Of a stretch of 64,000 nucleotides of DNA, positions 38,301 through 49,500 are shown piece after piece (position 1 is the first letter of the stretch; the number at the start of each line of letters is the position of its first letter). The position numbers and the translations under genes are program-made. The notes under the pieces are model-generated. The model saw only the letters and a list, made by a program, of their open reading frames with translations, did no database searches and had not been told where the DNA came from. The DNA comes from Osmia lignaria lignaria. Taxonomy: Eukaryota; Arthropoda; Insecta; Hymenoptera; Megachilidae. Where the stretch lies: the NCBI RefSeq assembly GCF_051020975.1, contig NC_135045.1, positions 2,358,501-2,422,500 on the forward strand, in the 5' to 3' direction.

Positions 38301-41300
38301 GTGCGTACCTCTCTGGGAAAGTAATCAAGAAAAGGGTTGGATGATTAATAAGTTTACATAATCTTTCATGTGCCTCTTCCACGACAGATTAATGTCTTAA
38401 GCGAAGTACTTCGTTTCTTTATCAAAAAATATGAATTTATTCTGCTCTGCTCACTTAGTATTACAACCGTGAGAAGAATTATTTTCCGCTTGAAAAACGA
38501 CTAAATTAAAGAGCCGGTGATACGCGTAAAGTAATATCTCTGGAGAAGAAGCATTCGATGATTGTTGCTCGAGAAATAAAAAACGCGGGGGTGTTTCTTT
38601 TCCCTTCGCCAAGAGGATAAAGTTTTTTCATTAAGGATCCACGTGGTGGTATCGAGTTCTTAAACTATGTCGCCGTCCATTAATTGCTCCGCCTCTCGCA
38701 GTACTTTAATTAAAGTCACCGCGCTGGAAAGACAGCCGCGTACGCGCCGGAATAACTTTCAAGCGCCACGAAGCTTCGAACACGCTTGTAATTAAATACT
38801 TTTAATCCGTCTCCGAGTTGGCCGATTAAACACTGCCATACTCGTGTCCAGTCAATTGAACGTTATTGACAGAAGACTCGATAAAACGAGCTGAGCGTTG
38901 GAAATAATTGTAAACCATCGGCTTGCGAGAAGTATGGAATATTAAACTATTAATCTACGGACAGCTGAACGTTCATGAAACACGCCATGAAACGAAGAAA
39001 ATTGAAATTCGATTTCACGAATCGTCTTCAAAGCGTTCGTCATTGAATCTCCTATATAACTCGACACCCAAGATATTTATACCTGCTTTATGGGAAAGCA
39101 ACGGATTTTCGCAAATATCACTCGACGCGCAGCACGTATGCAATCCCACACATAACGGAAAGCAACGAGTACCTCTGACAAGTAGGCGTATGCAGCGAAA
39201 TTACAGCGTTAATTAAGACCTCCATTGAAATTCGACCGTTTCGAATTGCCTACACGGGAACTCGAGTATTTGCCTCTACAACGAGCGGCGCAAGACCAAG
39301 TACTCGTGAAAATGACGAGTAGTCGGGAACACGTGTCTTCTCGAAGGAATTTCTGCACGTAAGGAGTTGCACAGCTTCGTGTCACGCGGAAATGGACTGT
39401 CTCTTACCATCAGAACACACGGCGACGCGATTGTCTTCAATTGCTATACGACTATTTTGGGTATACAAATAATGATCTTAAGAAATCTGTCATTAAAGTA
39501 GATAAATCGTGGGATTCAAAAGGTAATTCAATTTTGAGGTTTCAAAATTATCATAATCGAGCTAGGGAATTTGAAATTCATTGGTATCGGATTCGATTGC
39601 ACCTAACGACCCAGAGGTTAATGTAATAGAACCCTATATTCTGTGGGTGTCGTTAACAGAATTCGAGGGTTGTTCCAGTTGAATGCTATCATTAGAGCGT
39701 CGTTGATTTCGACGTTACCATCGAGAGATCATCCGAGCCAAACCTCGAAGCTAGAATTCATTAAAGAAACAATTAATAAAAAGAATAGTAGATACATTGA
39801 AACCTTGAATCACAGTTCTCCTGTGACTGTCTTAATTAAGCTACTCTTTTAACAGTTCAACGACCCCACGAAAATTCACAAAGTTGAGAAGCGCCAGTAA
39901 TGGAGGGGAAAAAGTGGGATGTTCTAATTAAAATTTTCGTGAAAATCCAAGCCCATTCCAGAGGGCTCATCGTTTAAGAGCGTTACCCGGATTCACCCTT
40001 TCTCTGTTGCTCTCATCCCTTCAGCTGGAGGAAGGGATCTCTGGAAGGGTCCATTTTCATCCCGTTTCAGAGTACCCGCTCAACCCGCCCAGTCTTCCCG
40101 TTTGCGTTAACAAAGACCACACATTTGTGGCCGACCGGTGCAGCTGCGTATCCATTCCTTCATTAAAGTCGCGCAGCAATGCACACCATGGACAATCTAA
40201 AGGGCGATAGGGTGATCCGAAGTACAGCGAATTTAAGGTGAATTTAAAATTTGGAAAATCGAATATTTTTCTTAATGAGATTACATTCGACCTTACTTTA
40301 TTCCGAGTAAATGCAACGATCACAGTCACGGTCGAGGACCGAAGGACCGATCTGGATCATGAAATATTTATAACGACGGTAATGGGAGGCACGATTTCAT
40401 GGTTAATTGACTGTCGACGGTAGCTGCGAGCCTCGTCGGCGAATTCATGAATGACTTCATTTGGTTAAGGCTCGGCTACATCGAGGTACGTCCGCTTTAA
40501 GTGGTCGCATACGTTTCAACCAACGTAAAGGTCGTCCTTCGTAGCGAAATGACCACGGGGCGCCTCGGTCCCCGTGGAATGCAGCTTGACGAGAATTCAT
40601 CGAGCAGAAACTTCGGTGCAGATGCAAAACGGACGACCTTCTCCTCTTCGAAATTGATTTTCCTTCACGGTCGAGCCTGTCTCGTGCAACACGATAACTT
40701 CGTAAGCACACGACGTGGGCGAGTGAACAATTTTTAGAACAGATCGTGGCTTATCGTTCGTGAAAATCTGATATCGATCTCTGTAATAGCAAAAAATTTT
40801 CAAAACCCAAGGGTAAGGGTAATTTAAGAACAGAGACGTTACAGGCGACGCGTCGCACGCGAGTTTCAGCTGATCCAAATCCTACCTGCGCACTGCGCCC
40901 GAAACTCTGGCCTCGATCCGTGCACGTTTCACGCACCTGTTCGACGTTGTTCCGCAGTGACGGAACACGCGTGGATTCGTTACGGGATTCGAAAATGTCA
41001 CTGGGTCAAGAGGGCTCGATTTTAGGTGAAAAATTCACCAAACTCGTTCCAACACCTGGATACGTCCGAATCGAAAGAATATGTATTCAACGAGTATCGA
41101 ACAGAAAATGTGCAAACGTTGACGAACATCTGCTATTTCTTTTCAAAAGAAAGCCTACAATTACGGTTTAATTGGAAGGGTGCAATACGAAGGGTACGCA
41201 GGCACTTGCATCCACATAAAACGTTTCACAACGAAAAGGGAAAATTATCATCGAGCTACCTTTACCGGGAGCAGGTGTGCTCACCTTGATCACTCTTCGA

Positions 41301-44300
41301 AGCAATAGGCTGTTCACTGATCCGCTACGATAATCAGAGTCCACCGATCAACTATTCCGATGCTCGTCACCGCGTCGCGACGCATGCCACGCTGATGCGC
41401 GACTCGCGAGTGCGACCAGGCACCTGTTCTTCGACGGTGACGTAACGCAGCTAGTTCCCTAGGGTGGCCTGGTTCCACGATTGTTCTCACGGGAGGAACT
41501 GGCACGAGACGAAAGTCGATCGCGTTTTCCGCGCGCGATTCGCCAACAGATTTAACGACGAACGGAAAAGGTGTTTGCGTCTCGAACGCGTCCCGACATC
41601 GGGGGCGTCGCGACGGATTAAAAGCCGCATAGCCGTGTCGCCATGCGCCGCGCCGGCCCCCCCAGGGCTATCATCAGATCGATAGAAATAAGCTGAGTCT
41701 CGCGTGTTTCCACCACCCTTACTACCAACCTCCCCCTCCTCCGTTCACCCCTCTTTGCTTTCCAAGAATTTCCCTTGATACGGAAACCGGGCCAAACGAA
41801 GGGAAGTTTTTAGGGAAGGGCTGTCATCCGACGATCGGTCACTTTCCATTTTCAAATGCTTTTCATATAAGGTTTCTATGTTTGGGAAATTTCATTGGGG
41901 GGTTGATGGACGGTGATGGGTATCGTGTGCTTTATTTACCAGCTGTTAGGAAATGTTTGTACGGGATGATGATAGAAAGCTACAAGTGAATTCAGAATTG
42001 ATTAGATTAAATGGGTGTGTTCAAATAAAGAGTACATTCGATGTTATCGTTTCAAGGTAAAAACTTGACCGATATTTCGAACACACATTTCCGCTTGAAT
42101 GGAAAACTTTGGGAGGAGAGTGTATCGGATTTGTATAACCGTGGATCACGGCTAATTGCAACGGCGACCGTAATCGAAGCCAACCTTGCGACAATGGAAA
42201 TTTCACCCGAACGAATCGCTTTTTCGATTGACCTACTTACACCATCCACTGCTCTTTCGTGTCCGTGTGTTTTACCAACAAATACGTTTCACCCATCCCG
42301 GAAACTTCGTCGCTTTTTGGAAACGGGACGCTTTTGAACTCGCGTTAGAATTGAAGGATTTTACTGTATTTTTGTTTCTATATTTCTGTTATGCTAAGTT
42401 GATAAAATGTCAACCCTTAGAATGTTAAATCGACACACTTGAACTGCCAAAATTAATAAAATTTGATTTATTAATCTTATGTTATTTCAAACAATTTTCC
42501 CAAAAGAATTGCATACCTTTAAAGAGAAATTTACCCAATAATTTCGGTCGAAAACTGATACGATTTCCTTTGCAGAGGAATTTTCAGTAAAATCCGGTGA
42601 AACTCTGAGGTCGAATTTTCTGTGTGTAGCCGTTCTAATCCGTCCCGGAAATCCACGAATCGGGGCTTAAAATTACCGAGAGAAATACTGTGTTGCATTC
42701 GGGGCAACGGATCAAAATTATTGGCTAACAAACTTGTCGTCTCATTAAGTAAATGAAACGGGCCATTTTACAAACGCCATCCCCGTTTACTGGCTTACCC
42801 TTAACCGGCCGTTTGCGTATTCGTTTAATTAAAACCCGCCCGGCCACCGGGGTCCGATAACGTTGTCAGTTGACGAACTTTAATCAAGCCGGACTTGACC
42901 CCAAAACGTTGAAACAACGCGACACTAGAGCTACGCCCGTGAAACAAGGAGTGCCAGCTTCGACCCTTGCTCTTTATTAAGGACGCTCGTTCGCCGTGTA
43001 TCACCTAGTCCTTGAACCTCCTTCGTCAAACCCTTCCTCCATCTCTATCTACTTTATTTTCAAACCTACTTTCTCCTTTCTATTCCGTCTATCGGACATT
43101 GAAACGCATTTAATCGCTTCGCGTGGAAAAAGAGGAGATGCACGGTGTCGTAGCAACGGACACGTGACACGGCGGACACTTCCGGTGGATCCTTTGCTAA
43201 TTGCGGAAAACACTTGACCTTGTTACGCTGGACGAGCACGTGGAAAGAGTTAGACGGAAACGGGTGACCTTTGAACAGGAAGGCGCAATTAGTAGGACGA
43301 AGGTGTGTTTCGTTTTTCTTTTTTTACGATATCATTCTAAAGGACAAAGGTGTTTGGATCGATATCAAAGGAAGTTTCCGTTACGGGAAAATAATTTTGC
43401 GGGAAATATTTTGGTTAAAGTTTAATTTTATCACGCAATCGTTTCCACGCAGTATCTTCGAATTCGTCGATTTTCAATTTCGTAATAAATTGATTAAAAA
43501 GTTTCCACCTACTCTGTCAACTTGACAAACGACTACGAGCCACTCTATTTTTCAACGTTGTCGCGAGCCACGGAAATAATTTGATCAAGTTTTGCCCGAC
43601 GAACTGCGGAAGACGGCTGCCAACTAGGAGATGGAAATAGATCCGAAAATTCGAGTTCGGTGCCAGTTTCGAGACTTTAATAGGATTACTCGATAGCGCA
43701 TCCCAAAGTTTGAAGAACAAAATACTTTCAGCAGTCGCCATCCCTAGGACACGTTAATCGAGATTCTTTCGAGATCAAGGTACCAAAGTTCGAGATAAAT
43801 GGGTTGATTTAATTAGAAAAGAGGAGCGCATAGTCGAAAGATAAACACGAAATGTTGAAATATTGTAACGAAAGAATACACATCAATCGTTCATCGATAC
43901 TCCAATTATGAAATACGACCGCAAAAAATGAATACTGTGTTCTAGCAAACGAAAGTCGAGTCTATTAATATAAGCTCCGATTGCAAGTGAATCGATAAGT
44001 AGCTATTAGAAACACGCAAATGGATTAAAATACATTAAATATACTGTTTCTATTAAAAGAATACGCTCAATTCCGTTTAATTGAACGTACAATTAGGGAA
44101 AAACGGTTTTTTGTGAGGGACGTATAAAACTGATAGAATGAGGAAGAGACAAATGGGGAACGAAGAAACGTGGAACATAAATCGAGCTGTTTTTATCCGT
44201 GTTGGATCGTTGATGGAAGTAACGCCCCTAGAATTCAACCTAAAATCCTCCTTTGTCTACCTTCGTCCAAGGCTTTGCACAGACTTCCAGCTATTCTCTC

Positions 44301-46307
44301 GATTAAGATGACTGACAATTTTTTCTTCACGTTTTTCACTCATATTTTTACCATTTGAGAAATTTATCCGATTGTTTTAATTTACATTTCTATACATCAG
44401 ATTGTCAAAACGTTTCCTTCGAAACTATACCGTGAATAGAACGCTGAAAACGTTCACAATCCTTCCGCACAATGAACAAACGTAATCTTATGCCAAAGCG
44501 GAATGTTTTACGAGCATAAGCTTTTGAATGCAGGCATTTTCCGGTCGAAGGATCCCAGAATAAAAGACTTCTTTTCATGGTCACCGATGTCGTAAGTACC
44601 GGGTTCGTCGATCCGGAACGATGTCTCGAATCCCATAAAATCACGACCGTGACCTTTGACGAGATTAGGGGACCGGGTTCCCACGTCTTTCTTCCCTCTG
44701 GGCCGGGGGAAAATTCTACTGCCTGACCTGGGTCAAACGATCCCAATATCGAGAGTAGAGTGCACGAACTCTTAGCTGAAATTTTCATCGAGACCAAGAA
44801 TATTATTATTAAATGTTGAACCGAGATCGAGATCCCATGAATCGTGAATTTTCCAGTTCTCTCGTTCCTCGATCATTTATCTTTCGTAACGAATAAAACT
44901 GATCGAGGTCTGAGTGGCGCCAATAGTTAATAGCCAGCACTGATCACACGTACACGCTGTGCAATTTGCATACTATCGTTTTCTATAGCTCTTTCTCTTC
45001 TTGAACGTAGCCGATGGTTGGTCACGATTCGAATGCTATTTTGCGGCCGAAAGAGCAGCCATTAGATTTCCTTGTTTCCAATGTTTACGCAATCTCCATT
45101 CTAGGAATCAGACTGGCGTAATTAACATTTCATCGTCACGCTGAATATTGAGAAATATTTGGGATTTTTTGGTGCATCACACTGGATGCTGGGAATAATT
45201 AAATATTCAGATGGAATCGAGGAAAATACACGTAGCGTGATCATTATATTTGTTAAAATATTTATTTAAAGTCTAGCTTTTATCGATAGTGTGGGTTAAA
45301 TCCGAAACACGAGGACAATTTCACAAGACACGTTCGTACAGACTTCGTTCCTGCGAAGTAGTGGCATGGTTCGTGGAATGTAGGTTAAATGGTTGCCCGT
45401 GAAAGGAGACGGATTATTAGCGGCGAATTTTCTCAACAGTACACACATCATCGATCGTGGATCATTACCGATCCCGCGCGTACGGGAATCTTCCGCAATT
45501 GCCTCGCAGCAAGGACAATTTCACTTCTTTAAACAGTTTCATCAAATAGAGGATCTCGAAAGCACGTCAGAACATTCACCGGGAGAAATGAATGTACTCG
45601 ATAATAACTTGAACAGTTATGATACTTGAAATGCGATTCTTATATCGATCTCACGATAGGCAAGCAGATAAGATATTCGTTCTGGAATCAGAAGAATCCC
45701 ATTTGAATCGTTGAAAAAACAAGGCGTTCCAGGAAGAATGTAGCAGACGGTGCTCCTTTATCGAAGCAACATCGACCCAGAATTCCCGCTGAAATCGCGT
45801 GTAATTTCTCAAGTTGTCGCGGCTTTCCAGCAGCACCGATTACCCGGATAAAAAGTCGTGACACGTGTAGGATAGCTTAACGACTGCTCGTCACAGGGCA
45901 AGAAAACGTCGTTTCGCGAGCAACTAGGAGGACAACGCTCCATAATTGCTCTAATATTTCAACCATAGTAGGGCAAATTGTCAAAATCGTGTCAGTTAAG
46001 AAAAAATTGTAAAGAATTGTAAATCCTACTTTCGGGAGTACAATTTATACATTTCTAAACTTAAGAAAGTTATAGGAAAAGAAATAGAGTCGCTAATGAC
46101 TTGGATGCCTTTCCAAAATATAGCAGTAATTAACTTCGCGCATCATTAATTATTCATTTCATGTATTTATCACTAAACGGTTGCTTCAATCACGATTTTT
46201 CTTAATGTTTACACGACGTACCTTCTGTACAGCTTATCCCTGAGGATTCTTCGTCCCAGTGTGGCGAACGGTCTCAGCGGAAAAATCTGTTGCTTGTTCC
46301 TGGTCAT
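32332..46307 (-). CDS. dlg1: Discs large 1 MAGUK scaffold, PDZ3-SH3-GK portion
   Basis: Membrane-associated guanylate-kinase scaffold for septate-junction, polarity and synaptic complexes. Exons in transcript order, minus strand: 46307-46222 (start exon), 38312-38099, 38018-37861, 37795-37546, 37365-37263, 35467-35426, 33353-33204, 33108-32936, 32873-32764, 32701-32610 and 32441-32332 (TGA). Two in-frame cassettes (36646-36608 and 34382-34284) are annotated separately. All junction phases agree. The basal product is 495 residues, and 541 with both cassettes. Domains: PDZ3 at about 30-113 (GLGFNIVGGEDGEG, with the GLGF loop), SH3 at about 149-220 (ALFDYDPNKDDGLPSRG), a basic HOOK region (KKKNFSFSRKFPFMKSK), and GK at about 302-488 (RPVIILGPLKDRINDDLI). 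As in all Dlg proteins the GK ATP-binding P-loop is degenerate, so it is a phosphopeptide-binding rather than catalytic domain. PDZ1 and PDZ2 exons are absent from the window and presumably lie beyond its right edge. Confidence 0.93.
34284..34382 (-). other. dlg1: dlg1 99-nt cassette exon (33 codons)
   Basis: On the minus strand CACAG precedes and GTAAGT follows. The exon enters and leaves in phase 1 and encodes an acidic segment including REILYRVELPYIEELTLVAL. The corresponding segment is present in fly Dlg between the YTQDD block and SSEENV. The flanking exons also join in frame without it (GAA-G to GC-AGC). It lies between HOOK and GK and would change the spacing and charge of the regulatory hinge. 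Confidence 0.85.
36608..36646 (-). other. dlg1: dlg1 39-nt micro-cassette exon (13 codons)
   Basis: On the minus strand the acceptor GCTTGTGTAG and the donor GTAAGTATT flank 39 nt that enter and leave in phase 1. Included, they insert 13 residues, RSPTTPENENDPT, between DGSDQE and PFMLCYTQDD. Skipping restores the junction DQE-PFMLCY known from fly Dlg, so this is an optional insert in the HOOK hinge with two potential proline-directed phosphosites (SP and TP). Confidence 0.65.
36647..37262 (-). other. dlg1 intron sequence, nothing further recognised
   Basis: Intronic, AT-rich sequence between the HOOK exon and the micro-cassette. No additional exon with matching phase was seen. Confidence 0.6.
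38313..46221 (-). other. Large dlg1 intron upstream of the PDZ3 exon
   Basis: About 7.9 kb separates the start exon from the PDZ3 exon. No exon encoding PDZ1 or PDZ2 is present on the minus strand. The interval contains a CpG-rich segment at about 41.29-41.70 kb with an exon-like donor (annotated separately) and unremarkable AT-rich sequence elsewhere. Open frames inside, the longest about 130 codons at 44405-44797 on the minus strand, lack domains. Confidence 0.6.
41287..41500 (-). promoter_or_regulatory. Candidate alternative promoter / leader exon of dlg1
   Basis: On the minus strand a strong donor (ATCAAG|GTGAGCAC) lies about 50 nt downstream of an arthropod initiator-like GATCAGTGAAC. 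A CRE-like TTACGTCACCG lies further upstream and the sequence is CpG-rich. No coding frame with an ATG reaches the donor, so it would be a non-coding leader. No transcript evidence is available. Confidence 0.2.
46222..46307 (-). other. dlg1: dlg1 alternative start exon of a PDZ3-only isoform
   Basis: The ATG (CAT at 46305-46307, context CAAACATGA, a good insect start context) opens a frame that encodes MTRNKQQIFPLRPFATLGRR and nine further residues. It ends at AGAAG|GTACGT in phase 2, exactly the phase required by the PDZ3 exon acceptor at 38312. In-frame TGA lies 36 nt upstream of the ATG. The basic, unique N-terminus replaces PDZ1-PDZ2. Confidence 0.6.
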
Positions 46308-46570
46308 GTTTGCCGATCTTCCAGAATCAATCACGATAAATCACAGCACACGCGTGAAACTCTGTTCCATAGCGACTAGCTTGTAAAAATTCGAGCCTCG
46401 ACGGTCATTGAATTCAGTCACTGTCCACGATCGAGGGGCAAAGAAACCAATTAAAATCAACACCAGCTATCCGTTCGTTCGACTTTTCAGCCGAGTCTCG
46501 ACCAGTCCGTTCGATTGCAGCTCGTAAATCTAACGCGCGACCACCGTACTAATGGCGGAGAACGCGCGCG
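46308..46570 (-). promoter_or_regulatory. Putative leader and promoter of short dlg1 isoform
   Basis: This is the minus-strand sequence upstream of the start exon. It contains two small upstream ORFs, at 46341-46370 (ATG plus eight codons, then TGA) and starting at 46408 (ten codons, then TAG), an ACAGTGACTG initiator-like string, and a GCCGCCATTAG-like block (a GCCAT Pho/YY1-type core) with CpG-rich CGCGCG sequence near 46560. The start site is not defined. Confidence 0.3.
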
Positions 46571-49500
46571 ACCAGCCGCTTTAATTGATCGATTTATGCC
46601 GTTTCATTAAATCCTCCTTAAGCGTTGCGCCGATACGCGCTTTTCCTATTTCCTCCCCTCCTTTTCTCTATCACATAGGTTTCTTCGGCTTCTCTTCCAG
46701 CCTTCTTTTCCTCAACGAACTGGTTCGTCCGGAACGGGTATTTTTAGTTGGCAACCACACCGAACCTGTTTATGGGGTCAACACCACGCGAAACACGCGC
46801 CAAACCTAACTGCATGACACTTGGACGGGCCAAACGTTTGCCGAATCGTTCATCGAGCTTCGATCGCCACTCTTCAACGTCGGAAATTCGATTCGATCCT
46901 CGAAATGGTTCATCGATCGACGCTCTTCATCGGTCGTCGAGGGATGCTTCACGGATGGGCTTTCTAGCAGCGCGGAGAAACAGAAGGACAGTCGACAATT
47001 GTTCTATGTGGCGAGAATATCGGTCAACGTTGTTCAAAGAGTTTCGAACGACCGTTCATCGACGTAACTTCGTTTGCCGATTGTTCGCGCGGCGAGCTAA
47101 ACAACGATTTACCGAGAAAAGGGGGCTTGTTTGAAAATTGAAATTATCCGTGTCTGCGGAGATTAAAACGTCTGTCGCCCTTGTTATGAATTGTTTTCAA
47201 TATTCGATTCGTTACGATGCGAACTCGAGTGCTTAATGAAATAGAAGAAAATTAAGCGAAAAAATTGAAATATCAAATTTATCAATAGTATTCGCATTCG
47301 ACAATGTTCGGCATCGAAATATCGAACAGCTGACGAATTTGAATAAAAGCCGTCTGATTGGTTGGAAATTTTTCCACGCCGTCTTCGCGACAGAAGAAAA
47401 AAAAGAAGAAGGTTTTTAACGCGTCGCTCGGTCGGGCCGTAGGAATTGCGCAAACAGAATGCAGAAGCGGGAAAATCCGAATTGCAAAGCGACCAAGCCG
47501 ATACTTCTGGCATCGAAGCGAAAAACGAGCAACGTCCTCGTCGAACAAATTGGAAAAGCAAATGCGAGCAGACCGTAAATCCATTTGAATTTCGTGCCTC
47601 TGTTTCCGGCCGTTCGTTTGAATTTGTTGCGACGGCTAATCGTGCCGTGAAGAATCGTTCCAAATATATAAACAATCATGAAACATGGCCAGACTCTAAT
47701 TAATTAATGGGCAAACGTGAGTCGATTTCACCCCGGGGGATCCCACGTTTCGTTCGCGGTACGTGAAATACCGTTTACTATAAAAGGTCTTGCTTTCTCC
47801 TAAATTCATAAGCAATTCCAAAACTGATAATAGAGGACACGGTGTGCTCGTTTTTACCCGTGACACACAGCCAATCGGATGGGATAGAAGTGTCATCGAA
47901 TACCAATTAACAAGTTTCTCCTACGATCTTTTGCTTCATTCTAAAATCAAACACGCTAATTTAAAAAATTATAGCGTTATATTAACTCTTCTGTTACTCC
48001 CTTTCACTTAACATTTTGACGTGATTTATGTATATCAAATAAATAATAAAAAAATTCAGAAGCATGAAAGTGTATTTCATTTTTTACTATACTATTAAAC
48101 CACTCCAATATAATCCTATCAATAATCTCCATTCAAAGAATATAAAATGAAAAGGATCACGAGCCCATGAAATATGCGATCATCAAAGCGTTATATCTAA
48201 AAAATAATACAAAAGAACACACGTCACTCACATATATTCACCAAGAATAATTAAGAAATTCCTCTTTGCCAGGTCTCACGACAATCGAATCACCAAACGA
48301 ATACCAACGTAAGAACCACCGTAACCAATTAGCAGATTTAAATTCTCCTCAAGTCCAAGTATTTTTACCACGAGAAAAAGATCACGAATAGTCGAATCCT
48401 GTCTCAAGTAGCAGCAGAAGAAGTACCGAGACTAATTAACAGATTCTCGGGTCTCATTGTCGGCAACGGACGCGGGAAAGTTGATTGCTTTCACGAATTA
48501 TCACATCGTAGAGCGGCGTTTTCTTCGCACGATTTCGTAACACGCGATGGCCGATTTTCATCAACGATTTCAGCACTCGGTCAAGGATAATATTCGCGTC
48601 TCGACGCGGAGATCGTTCAAGGACCTTCACGGCACCTCGGTTGTTCTTCGAATGACAGATACGCTTGGCTTTCCACTCTTTCTCTCCCTTCCCAGCGAAC
48701 GAGAGCCACGAGGAGAGGCGAATACCGTCTTACGCGACCCTCGTTCCTTCCACTCGAACGACTTTCCTATGCGTCACCCTACGCGACCGTCGCCCATCTC
48801 CACCCACGACCGACCGGTTGGTCCCACGAGACGCCTAGCCTCGCGAACTTTGCTCGATTTCACTATTCGTTCTTCAGATTTCCTCTTCTTCGCGGTCCAT
48901 CGACGACGAAAAGATGAAGAAACCACTAAAGCGCGCTCCGATGATTTTACAGTGGGTTTAGAATTACTGGAATCAAGAGAACTCTTGCGTCGATTCGTTT
49001 TCTAATGCAAACGAAACTGCGTAATAAACGAGAAACTAATCCCATAAATTTGCAAGCAACGAGGTTGCGTTGATCTTTGCCCACGTTAACCTGCTAAGCG
49101 AACGCCTCGCGGATAACCTTCGTCGCGGTCGTTAATAGAGGAGAAATTGCAAGCAAAATCTTTAGTTTCCTAAACGTTTTCTCGTCAAACGATGATAGAG
49201 GATGATTCTTTAAGCGTACGAACGCTTTCTTGCTTGATCCGCGAACGCAACGCTCTCGTTTGTCACCGTCGATTACGCGGAAAATTAATATTAATCCGGC
49301 CAAGTGGCTCGTTAACTCCTTTTTAGATGATTGTGCAAGAATTTTCATTGTTGCGAAGAATCTTTCAACAAACACGCGTTCGATATTCGTGGTTATTCAC
49401 GAGGAGAACGAATTCGTCACAGGTGATTCTTTCCGTTTGCGGGATAAAAAGAATTTATGGCTTCTTAATCGCTTTACGAGGCTTTCAACGACTTCGCGCG

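Noticed and set aside
40880..40910. Minus-strand GCGCAG|GTAGGA juxtaposition
   Set aside because: It has AG|GT adjacency but no pyrimidine tract and a poor donor, so recursive splicing is unlikely.
44405..44797. 130-codon minus-strand frame inside the dlg1 intron
   Set aside because: No domain, no matching splice sites in phase with dlg1 exons, and no supporting neighbour.
48547..49005. 152-codon plus-strand frame
   Set aside because: Arg/Ser/Phe-rich composition without recognisable domain; lies in probable intron on the opposite strand.
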